From Nematostella vectensis (taxonomy: Eukaryota > Cnidaria > Anthozoa > Actiniaria > Edwardsiidae): a stretch of 64,000 nucleotides of DNA. Under the pieces are notes generated by a model, which was not told the origin of the DNA, did not search any database, and saw nothing but the letters and a program-made list of their open reading frames with translations. The stretch spans positions 10,584,813 to 10,648,812 of the forward strand of contig NC_064041.1 of NCBI RefSeq assembly GCF_932526225.1, given 5' to 3'. The position numbers and the translations under genes were made by a program. Position 1 is the first letter of the stretch, and every line of letters begins with the position of its first letter. Shown here piece after piece: positions 24,501-36,500 of the stretch.

Positions 24501-27500
24501 AAACACTGGTTGAGAAAGCTTTAGAATTCTTGTTTATGTACCCTAAAGTTCAAATGGCGTTCAGAGACCAGGATTCAGCCATTTATGCATTACCCATGAA
24601 CCACTGCGGGATACTATACATTCATGGGTGCAACCTTAATCGAAATAGGTGTATACAGCAGAAAAAATGTATAAGTATGACTTTTCTACTTAAAGAAGAG
24701 ATATTCAAAGATATTTGTATGATAGAGAAAATGCACAAAGTTGAGAAGAGATGAAATCAAAATTATATCTAATATATAGATTTTGCCAAGTGGAAAATGA
24801 AAATTGCGGCTGTAGTTAGAAGTGTCAAAGTTGTCAAACTGAATTGGTGACTTATCGTGCATTTATGTCCTTCAACCATTTCGCAACAACAAATTACTTT
24901 TTTCAATACATAAGCCTTAAAGAAGGCCAATCACGCCGCCATTTTATGCTCCTTTATGCTCCTGCTCAATGGCGATACACAAAAAGCATAAATTTCCATC
25001 ATCTTATTCAAGCAAGTAACCAAGATATTCTCAATAAAATATTGTCAATAACATATCAGACTCCATTCGTAGATTGTTATTTTGAGGTTTCCTTACGAAT
25101 GAACCGCTGTATTTTCAATGATAAACAATATCAAAGGAGGGGGTGATCGACATTCTTTAAAAAAAATCTTTTTCATTTTACAGGAATTGCGTTTAGATGA
25201 TTATCAGCTCGGGCGCAGAGTTCCAAGCGGCGTATTCAATCAGGCTGTGACACTGCCAAGTATGTTTGAAAAAAACCTGGGATGTACGGCTGTGTTACTT
25301 CCAGCGTCCTCTATAAGACCTCATCGTCTTGTGAACAAATTAAAAAGACAGAGCAAGTGAAAGGCAGAGGTTATACAGAAACCTTTATTGCTTTTATGTA
25401 CCTGATGTGACATTTGTTATTGTCGGGCTTCCTGTGGCATGAGCCTGAGTTTGGTCAGCAGATTGTTAATTAGACTAGCGTGTTAATTAGAATAGCGGCC
25501 ATTTTGTTTATGCTCGCTTTATTGTAAGCACTGTTTTATGTTGAGTAAAGTCTCACTATGGTTACTACATCAACAAATTGTCAAAGAAGAAATTTCCCTA
25601 GCACGCTTCGAAAGGATTGTGAAGTTTTGATGGTATCTATAGTATGGTACCGAATTTGTATGGAATTTATCTCTTTTTTTTTTTCATTTCTTATACTTGA
25701 AAATTTGAGAAGCGCATGACTGTACAGATGGATATTAGACTTTGTCTGCCCATGACGGTACAGATAGATATTAGGCCTTTCTGAAAGGTTTCATCCTTTT
25801 ATTATTTTCCAAATCATTTTTTCTAACTTTAAAATCAGTCACTGTCAGAAAGAATGGTTAAGAAGCTATTAAATATCGTATTTATGAATTCTAGATTTTC
25901 TCATTTTAAGCCAAATTATAATAACTGACTTTGGTAAGTGAAAATGGTATTTAAATGGCTTTATTTAATAGATCATGTAAACACAGTGTTTTAATATCAG
26001 CCTTAGTATTTACCTTTAGTATTGTGGATTTACATGTAACTGAAACAATGAATAGAAATAAAAATAATAAAATACCAATTCAATCTGTTTGTTCCCAATA
26101 TTAGATTTGTAATATTAAAACTTGCATTAGCGGGCTTGTTGTTATCAATGTTGTGTTCTGTTTGCATTAAATCGAAAGTTTTGATTACGATAAAATGTTT
26201 GCATCGCCGATTCTCTCCCGATTGAGCTTTTACGAATTTCCCCTATCCATCGTAGATTGCTGCCAAGAAACAAAAGAATTTCACCCTGTCAAAATTTGGT
26301 TGTTTTTAAGGCAAGGGCACCACCGTCTTCTTTGATGTTTGGCTCTCCTGATGCAAACGGCCCTTATTATATGAAATCCCTTATACGTGAGGTGATTATT
26401 TAAAGAAATAACAAGAAAAAGCAGATTTAGATATCAGTCCTGTATGCGACTATCCTGTGATAGCCCAATTTAGATACTTAGGCAAAAAAGTGGGTCATTT
26501 CTTATTGAGTATCCTCAAATATACTAACCTTTTTCCATATGATACCTACAACTCCGCACTCCACACACCCCAACCAATCCGATTTGAGACGTCGTTGAAT
26601 CTAAATCTCAACTCAAGCGTACGAAATTGTAATTACGCTTCTTCTATCCTGGGATTCAACTTCAGAGGCCTCAATGTTAAAAATCCCCCCAGGCGCGTTC
26701 CCAGGATTGGCCGAGTGAATGAGCCCAGTCTAGGTGTCGTATGGAAAAATAGTATTTGAAGATTTCTTAAATAAAAATGACCCACTTTTGGCCGCCAAGA
26801 GTGGTTTTCATTAACCCGTGAACTACACTTTTAGCTTATTGCCCCCCCCCTTATTTCACTTTATGCGATGTAAGTCCATTGTTTTCTTTTGTGTTTTCCT
26901 GACTATTATACTTTGGCTATCACAATTTGTTTCACGAGTTAATGAAAACCAATCAATTCTAATTTGGCTTTATAGCTGGCATAATTATTCTGGACAGGAT
27001 TCTTTTTAGTTGCCTTAGCGATACGAAGCTAAAACACGACTCCGCTGTCCCTGTTTCCCAATCAGACTAAATGAAACTGTGCTTCTTTATACTATCTGAA
27101 CCGCTTTCTATTGTTCTTGTCCCAGAATTGAAGATCTTTGGGTACGTTCATCTCAAACAATTTTAGTGTTCTTGTCATGTTTTGATGTCTTTCCGATAAT
27201 GTCTCCCAAGTTCAAAGCTAAATGCTAGCTGCAGAGCCGATCTAGAGCCAATCTATTATCATAGCATAATTTAGCATCTAGAAATACCAGAGTGGGCCCA
27301 GAGAAAAATGACAAAACCCTTGTCCATCTTTATAAAATACTAGCTATTTTGAGATAGGAAGTGATTGTGTTTTACTGTGTTAGGACTTGAGATAACTAGA
27401 GAAATGGTGTTAGTCCTCCCCACCCCCACCCCCCATGGTGGCCTGTGTACTCACTGTGTACTCACTGATGTGCGAAACGTTTTGTCGAATTACTCGATTT

Positions 27501-30500
27501 GTCTCAGCCTGTTGCTTGATATATGTGATTTATTTTCAGAGGGTGAACTGTCGCTGGTGGGTCTTAGCTGCTATAGTTATCTGGTATTTGTCGAAGAAAT
27601 GCCATGTGGGCACATACCCAAAGTATACAGGTGAAGTATCCAAGGGGTATTGTGAAATGGTGATAACTAGGTGTCTGTTGCCATGGTAATTGTAGAATGA
27701 ATGACATGATTAGTATAATAGTGTTGATGATGGTGACAGAAATGTTGCTTTTGATGGATACTGCAATTGAGATGATGTTTTTGATGGTGGTGATGATAAT
27801 GGTAGTTTTGGTGAATATGGTGTTGTAGTATAAGATGACATGATCACTATAATAAGGAAGATAATGGTCACAGTGGCAATGGCAATGGCGATGGCATTTG
27901 CAATGATGATAATGACGACGACGATGGCAGTTTTGGTGATATAAATTATGATAATTATAGTGATATACTAATAGTGATGATAAGGTTGATCTGGTGTTCA
28001 TGGTGATCATGATGATGGCAGTGGTGATGGTAATGGTAGTTTTGATGGTAAAAAAATATAAATAAATAACATTTATATGGTCGTGCTAATGAGGATGATT
28101 GTGAAAGCACTGATGACTATGTTTGCTGGTTGTGGTAAAATATGATTTTTAACTCGTGAATGCTTGCAAAACATTTACGAGTTATTGGAGGGACTTCTCT
28201 GTGTCACTCGATCGTCGGATGGTTGGATGGATCATCCGTAAACTTTTTTGTGGTCTTTCTGTGCTTTCGCAACACAGCAATTTCTAGATCTTCCTGTAAA
28301 CTTCCGGTGACCAGCTTCCGGTTAAAGCTTAGTACTATAAAAGAGCCTTGTCATCAACCTGTGACCGCTACGGTCATAACGTGTTATAGCCGGAAAGTAT
28401 ATATAAGCTAGTTTTTCAGAAAAGTCTCCAATGTGGGTTGAGCGTGCGCATGCGCCTTCGTCACTGAAATCAATCGATCTTCTAGGGCTCAGTTGTTTTT
28501 TTTTTTCCATAATTTTTTTTAAAGGTTAAGTACTAAATATCAAACAAAACTCGTTCAAAGACGTTTATTCATCGAATAACGATTTTGCGCCTTTCTAGAA
28601 TGTTGACATGCTTGAAACACATTGTATGACTGTAGCTTGATTAATTATGTCGGGTATTTAACTTTTGTTTTCGGAACAAAACATCACATCGAAAAGAGAA
28701 GACATTTTTATGTACTCTCAGCATCTTGGATGTGTTCATCCTTTGTCCAAAATTCATCCTGTATATCTTTTATGCACACAAGAGCATTTACGAGTTGGCT
28801 CACAGAGCCCTTTGATTCCAATCGTATTGGTTGTTATTATGCTAATGTTAGTGCGGATGTTACCAATGTAAAGTGCAGTGGCCGATCCAGTCTCTGAAAA
28901 GGAGAAATATGAAAATAAACACGAAAGAGAGGGATGTTGCCAAAAATTTTCCAGAAATAATTGATATGGGGTTTGGATAGTCAGCCAGTCTGCCCTTGAT
29001 CGGTCCTTGTGTCGATGTTAGCAAAGGATAGATCAGTCCTTGTGTCGATGTTAGCAAAGGATAGATAGGTCCTTGTGTCGATGTTAGCAAAAATATATCA
29101 GTCCTTGTGTCGATGTTAGCAAAAGATAGATCGGTCCTTGTGCCGATGTTAGCAAAGGATAGAACTGTTCTTGTGTCGATGTTAGCAAAGAATAGATCAG
29201 TCTTTGTGTCGGTGTTAGCAAAGAATAGATCAGTCCTTATGTCGATGTTAGCAAAGGATAGATAGGTCCTTGTGTCGATGTTAGCAAAAATATATCAGTC
29301 CTTGTGTCGATGTTAGCAAAGGATAGATAGGTCCTTGTGTCGATGTTAGCAAAGAATAGATCAGTCCTTGTGTCGGTGTTAGCAAAGGATAGAACAGTCC
29401 TTGTGTCGATGTTAGCAAAGGATAGATCAGTCCTTGTGTCGATGTTAGCAAAGGATAGATAGGTCCTTGTGTCGATGTTAGCAAAAATATATCAGTCCTT
29501 GTGTCGATGTTAGAAAAAGATAGATCGGTCCTTGTGCCGATGTTAGCAAAGGATAGAACAGTCCTTGTGTCGATGTTAGCAACGAATAGATCAGTCTTTG
29601 TGTCGGTGTTAGCAAAGGATAGATCAGTCCTTGTGTCGATGTTAGCAAAGAATAGATCAGTCCTTGTGTCGATGTTAGCAAAGGATAGATAGGTCCTTGT
29701 GTCGATGTTAGCAAAAATATATCAGTCATTGTGTCGATGTTAGCAAAAGATAGATCGGTCCTTGTGTCGATGTTAGCAAAGGATAGAACAGTCCTTGTGT
29801 CGATGTTAGCAAAGAATAGATCAGTCCTTGTGTCGATGTTAGCAAAGGATAGAACAGTCCTTGTGTCGATGTTAGCAAAGGATGGAACAGTCCTTGTGTC
29901 GATGTTAGCAAAGGATAGATCAGTCCTTGTGTCGGTGTTAGCAAAGAATAGATCAGTCTTTGTGTCGGTGTTAGCAAAGGATAGATCAGTCCTTGTGTCG
30001 ATGTTAGCAAAGGATAGATCAGTCCTTGTGTCGATGTTAGCAAAGGATAGATAGGTCCTTGTGTCGATGTTAGCAAAGGATAGATCAGTCCTTGTGTCGG
30101 TGTTAGCAAAGAATAGATCGGTCCTTGTGTCGGTGTTAGCAAAGGATAGATCAGTCCTTGTGTCGATGTTAGCAAAGAATAGATCAGTCCTTGTGTCGAT
30201 GTTAGCAAAGGATAGAGAGGTCCTTGTGTCGATGTTAGCAAAAATATATCAGTCATTGTGTCGATGTTAGCAAAAGATAGATCGGTCCTTGTGTCGGTGT
30301 TAGCAAAGGATAGAACAGTCCTTGTGTCGATGTTAGCAAAGGATAGATCAGTCCTTGTGTCGGTGTTAGCAAAGGTTAGATCGGTCCTTGTGTCGGTGTT
30401 AGCAAAGGATAGAACAGTCCTTGTGTCGATGTTAGCAAAGGATAGATCAGTCCTTGTGTCGATGTTAGCAAAGGATATATCAGTCCTTGTGTCGGTGTTA

Positions 30501-33500
30501 GCAAAGGCTAGATCGGTCCTTGTGTCGATGTTAGCAAAGGATAGATCAGTCCTTGTGTCGATGTTAGCAAAGGATATATCAGTCCTTGTGTCGGTGTTAG
30601 CAAAGGCTAGATCGGTCCTTGTGTCGATGTTAGCAAAGGATAGATCGGTCCTTGTGTCGATGTTAGCAAAGGCTAGATCGGTCCTTGTGTCGATGTTAGC
30701 AAAGGATAGATCAGTCCTTGTGTCGGTGTTAGCGAAGGATAGATCAGTCCTTGTGTCGGTGTTAGCAAAGGATAGATCGGTCCTTGTGTCGGTGTTAGCA
30801 AAGGATAGAACAGTCCTTGTGTCGGTGTTAGCAAAAGATAGATCATACTTTGTGTCGGTGTTAGCAAAGGATAGAACAGTTCTTGTGTCGGTGTTAGCAA
30901 AGGATAGATCAGTCCTTGTGTCGATGTTAGAAAAGGATAGATCAGTCCTTGTGTCGGTGTTAGCAAAGGATAGATCAGTCCTTGTGTCGGTGTTAGCAAA
31001 GGATAGATCGGTCCTTGTGTCGGTGTTAGCAAAGGATAGAACAGTCCTTGTGTCGGTGTTAGCAAAAGATAGATCAGTCCTTGTGTCGGTGTTAGCAAAG
31101 AATAGATCGGTCCTTGTGTCGGTGTTAGCAAAGGATAAATCAGTCCTTGTGTCGGTGTTAGCAAAGGATAGAACAGTTCTTGTGTCGGTGTTAGCAAAGG
31201 ATAGATCAGTCCTTGTGTCGATGTTAGCAAAGGTTAGATCGGTCCTTGTGTCGATGTTAACAAAGGATAGATCAGTCCTTGTGTCGATATTATTGGATGG
31301 GTCAGACCTATTGTGTTGATACCTATGGATGTTGAACAAGGATGTTATTGTTTCAGCAATAAATACCTTCTGAGGATCAACATCCCACACATTAGGTGCT
31401 TATTAGCAAGGTAAGTTAGATAATAGAACGGAATCATGGCTTCTCAATAAGTTTGTTTTTCTCTTGAGTAGACCCTTCGGAAATTAACTTCTGCATAATA
31501 TCTTTTTTTAGATTTTTTTTCTCTTCCTTTTCAGGACAGACTCGCATCTTGTTTTCAAAGGACTGGTATGGTTTTAAAATCTTATGCTCCGGCTTCACTT
31601 AAAAATTGTTAGTAGAGGAGACTGGTTAGGAAATCCGACAAACTTTAAAGAAAAGGTGCTCTCTTATGTTGAACAACCCTGTCACGTAATCAGGAATGTG
31701 CACAAACCAATAGTACTCTACTAGAAAAAATATGGACAAGATTTGTTGATTCGCGTTGTAACCATTGTTTTTATTACTTTGCCTGTTTTATCGCCATTCC
31801 ATCCTGAGCTCTACAGCCCTCGACAATGAAATTCTATAGAGAGTGGACCTATAACAAGCAATCTCAGCGAGCTTACACGGCGAGCATGATAACATTTATA
31901 TGAGTCTGCATCAACACTGTGGAGTTTAAAAAAAAAATCAAAGTGCGATATTGATGCAAAGAGCAACCATTCTTCGTTTACTCCATATATTCTCTTGTAC
32001 TGTACGCTCGACTTGAACACCCACACCGCCACGTAGAAGGGCCAAAAACAAAGCAAAGATCTCGGCCTTTGAAGTTCACCGGGTTTCCTTACCAGTCTTC
32101 TCTAATAACTATGACGAAAAAACCTACAATTTTTACCTTAGTGTACTTTTAGCCTGCGAAACAGGTTCTAGAAAAGCGTCTCAGAAAATCTCCCGGAAAA
32201 GCCGTTCTGTCGGACGTAGCGCTCGGCTCCAAAATCTGCCCGCTATCGCCTCCGTTTTTCCTGCTCAGCTAACTAAGCTCGACTTTTCCGTCTTTCACAC
32301 AACTAGCTCCTGTTGAGCAAGCTATAAATTTTCCGAATTTGAATGAGAACTAGGTATCGTTAACTAGGGTTCGTTATCACGGTTTTCGTTTACTTGTTTT
32401 CAATAACAATGATGTTGAAATATATTTGATACCATAGAGGCAACGCAGACTACAGACCTCGGATTCGAGCAGTTCCGATGTTTTTTATTTGTTTCGTTCC
32501 AGGCATTGCTATCCCTCCTGATGGACAGGCTCGGGCCATCCTCGCTCCATCACCGTTATCTCGACATTTGTATGGTCCAGAAAATGGCAAAGGTGACGGC
32601 TTAATGAAAACCATGTGAACCCTGTCACAGCTGGCGCTCTGGACATCCAGCTTACCACATTGTTGTATTACATGGTTAATAGTTTTCTATAAATGCTGAC
32701 TGCCATTCCACGCTGTAACACGTTGCATTTACTGTATACCATGATTATTATTTTCTTTAATTGTTGACTTATCCCCCGTTACAACATCTTGATGTTCTGC
32801 TCAGAGCTATTGCACTCCATATTTAATCGTCTTTTTCAAATACTGTCATTCCCATTTACAACACCTTGTGTACCACGATGTACTGCACTCAATGGCTTAT
32901 CGTCGTTTTAAATACTTACCGTAATCTCCATCTACAACACCTTAGATGTACTGCACTCCATGGCTTATCATCTTTTCTAAATACTTACCGTCATCTCCAT
33001 CTACAATACCTTAGATGTACTGCACTACATGGCTTATCGTCTTTTTTAAATACTTACCGTCATCTCCATCTACAACACCTTAGATGTGCTGCACTCCATT
33101 GCTTATCATCTTTTCTAAATACTTACCGTCATCTCCATCTACAACACCTTAGATGTACTGCACTCAATGGCTTATCGTCGTTTTTAAATACTTACCGTCA
33201 TCTCCATCTACAACACCTTAGATGTACTGCAATCAATGGCTTATCGTCGTTTTTAAATACTTACCGTCATCTACATCTACAAACCCCTTAGATGTACTGC
33301 ACTCCATTGCTTATCATCTTTTTTAAATACTTATTGCCACCCCCTCTTACTATCTACTGCACACCATGGTTAATGTTTTGTTTTGAATGTCACAGGAGCT
33401 CATGAATGTGATGACACTGTGTAAGGCAAAACTTCTGGTAAGAATCGTCTGGATCATATAAGACCAGCGCCTGGATCATAAGGATCAGCGCCTGTATCAA

Positions 33501-36500
33501 AAGGATTAGCGCCTGGATCATTAGGATCAGTGCCTGGATCATTAGAATCTGCGCCTGGATCATTAGGATCAGCGCCTGGATCATAAGGATCAGCGCCTGG
33601 CTCATTATGATCAGCGCCTGGATCATTAGAATCCGCGCCTGGATCATAAGGATCAGCGCCTGGATCATAAGGATCAGTGCCTGGATCATAAGGATCAGCG
33701 CCTGGATCATAAGGATCAGTGCCTGGATCATTAGGATCAGCGCCTGGATCATAAGGATCAGCGCCTTATGAACACTTTATAGTCTTCGTGCCAAGTAATT
33801 GTGTTTATGAAACTGACACCAACCCTTTTTTTGCTTACCAAAACAACTAGAGTGAAAAACTGTCTGCTAATCTTTTATTCAGAGGCAGCGTGCTGTCAAG
33901 TTCTTACCGACGTTCCTCTCCAAATTAGATACACGAGGGCGGTATATGTTATTGAGGTATGGCATTGTCATGGTTTTGCTTTTGATCGTGTTCAATGTTT
34001 TGAAATGCGCTTTATATGTATAGTTTTCCATTAATTATTATGTTTTATCCCTTATTACTCCTATAGGCTCGCGGCCATGATTTGCTGAGGGGTGGGGGAA
34101 TGGGAGAGAGCCTTATAATCAGGTGTCACATGGGAAAAAAGGGCTAATATTTGATGATTTTAAGTAGAGAAGGGCTGTACAGTCATAGAGAAATGTAAGA
34201 AGTGACCCACTTTTTAGCGGTCGAGGGTGGGGGATAAATGCATAGCCTTAGGTATCATATGACAAATAAATATTTGACGATTTTAAGTAGAGAAGGGCTG
34301 TACAGTCATAGAGAAATGTAAGAAGTGACCCACTTTTTGGCGGTCGAGGGTGGGGGATATAGTCTTAGGTATCATATGACAAATATATATTTGACGATCT
34401 TGATGGCCCACTTTGTAGCCGTCAAGGAAGGGTTGCGCGCGCATCTTCTTACCACGTGTCTGTCACACCCTGCCACATCTGGTGAAAAATCGAGATTATT
34501 GTGTGTGTTCTTCAGGTGTTTGTTGAGTGATTGTGCACATGCTGGTGTTGCAAGTTTATTAATCCATACGATAAAAGAGGAGATAAACCAAAGCTTACAG
34601 GTAAGGAATTACACTGAGGAGTTATGCACAGACATTAGTAGCATAGGCAAAATGTCCATGTATTTTTCAGTAAAGTATTCTTCAGCTTATATCGCGCTGC
34701 TTCGCAAATTATTGTTTCGTGTCATGTCGAGTGTGAAAAGACCTACCTACAGTGGAATTCTTAATGTCAGCCGCCATTTTGTCTTCGTAGAAAAATACCA
34801 AGTGTGAAAAACCATCCATTTCTATCGGCTGATTTAGGAAAGCCAATGCGATATATATGATTGCATTTGTCAAATCAAGTATCAAATATTGTTTTAAGAT
34901 GGTTATTTCGAGATTCTATCACATTCTGTGTCTCCCAATATGAAATGAAAACAATAACAAAGGAATGGCTGACAAGGGTTCTTTAGGCCTTTGTCAGCAA
35001 CGCTAAACTGGCTTTATTTGACAGACCAGGGAGGGAGACAAGTGGTTCATGGGAAGTCAGCTGATCTCTCTGATGCAGACGGTTTACAAACTTCCCCCAG
35101 GGGCAGGGAGAGAGGCCGATCTTGTGCCCGAGACTGAAAGGTAGACAACACTTTAGTGCACTGCGTTGTACATTTCCCATCTTCCCCCAGGGGGGAAGGG
35201 GCGAGGGGACAGGCCGATCTTGTCCCCGAGACTGAAAGGTAGACAACACTTTTGTGCACTGCGTTGTACATTTCCCATCTTCCCCCAGGGGGGGAGGGGC
35301 GGGGGGACAGGGCGATCTTGTCCCCCGAGACTGAAAGGTAGACAATACTTTTGTGCACTGCGTTGTACATTTTCCATCTTCCCCCAGGGGGGAAGGGGCG
35401 GGGGGACAGGGCGATCTTGTCCCCAAGACTGAAAGGTAGACAACACTTTTGTGCACTGCGTTGTACATTTCCCATCTTCCCCCAGGGGGGAAGGGGCGGG
35501 GGGACAGGGCGATCTTGTCCCCGAGACTGGAGGTAGACAACACTTTTGTGCACTGCGTTGTACATTTCCCATCTTCCCCCAGGGGGGAAGGGGCGGGGGG
35601 ACAGGGCGATCTTGTTCCTGGCACTGAAAGATGTTTGCTTTTGTTTTGGAACCAAATGCATTCGGTTATGAAATTATCCCATCATCACCAACAAATAAAG
35701 TTAGTGATAATGATAATCAATTAATAAATAAAAGTTAAGGTAGAAAATATAGTAAAATTTTCTTTCACTTAAAAAAATAAGTTCTGAAATTTTAACAATT
35801 ACCAAGTTAATACAATGGCTGCTCCCTTATTAATTAAACACAGAGTTGTTTATCTTTGCCCAGGGTGATGTCAGCCTTGAACTGCCTGCGTTTTATTCTT
35901 CTTCGCGATAAAGACGACAGGGTAAGGTTTGATTGAGAGTGTGAATTATGACGAACAAAAACATCTCTCTTTTGTCTTACCCTAGAATTTGCTTTTCGTG
36001 GAGGTATTGGGCTAGAAGAGTCTGTAAAGGTTCCTTTTCATTATTTTTGGTTACATGGGAAACACTTTTCCAGATTGTTTTCGAGCCTGCCACCATTTTT
36101 TTTACTTTATCGTTGGTGCTTCGGGTGCTTGTTGGCAATGGCTTCGTCAATGTGTCGGATACACGTCGGTGCTTCGAATGCTCGTCAGTGTTTCGGGTGC
36201 CCGTCGATGCGAGAAACTGGGTTCCAGAGACAAATTCCATAATGGCTTCGTCAGTGTGTCGGGTACACGTCGGTGCTTCGAATGCTCTTAAGTGTTTCGG
36301 GTGCTCGTCGGTGCGAGAAGCTGGGTGCAAACCCCACAATGGCTTCGTCAATGTGTCGGGTACACATCGGTGCTTTCGATGCTCGTCAGTGCTTCGGGTA
36401 CTCGTCGGTACGAGAACCTTTGCCACCCAGGGTGTAGGTTGTATTGCTGTATTGCTTTGTGTTTAGCGTATTATCCTTTGTCGTCTTTAGACATCAGTGT

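Noticed and set aside
24050-25360. GLEBS exons as alternative glomulin exons
   Set aside because: Glomulin's junction here is phase 1, these exons are phase 0 and end in a stop, and glomulin continues cleanly from 19204 to 27540.
29726-31390. 554-codon minus-strand open frame and the overlapping 353-codon plus-strand frame
   Set aside because: Both are translations of the 33-bp minisatellite; no non-repeat domain, splice logic or start context supports a gene.
34983-35661. Three overlapping minus-strand Pro-rich frames
   Set aside because: They are the antisense of the glomulin exon-derived array; all three frames are open because of the G/C-rich repeat, and the plus strand carries the real exon.
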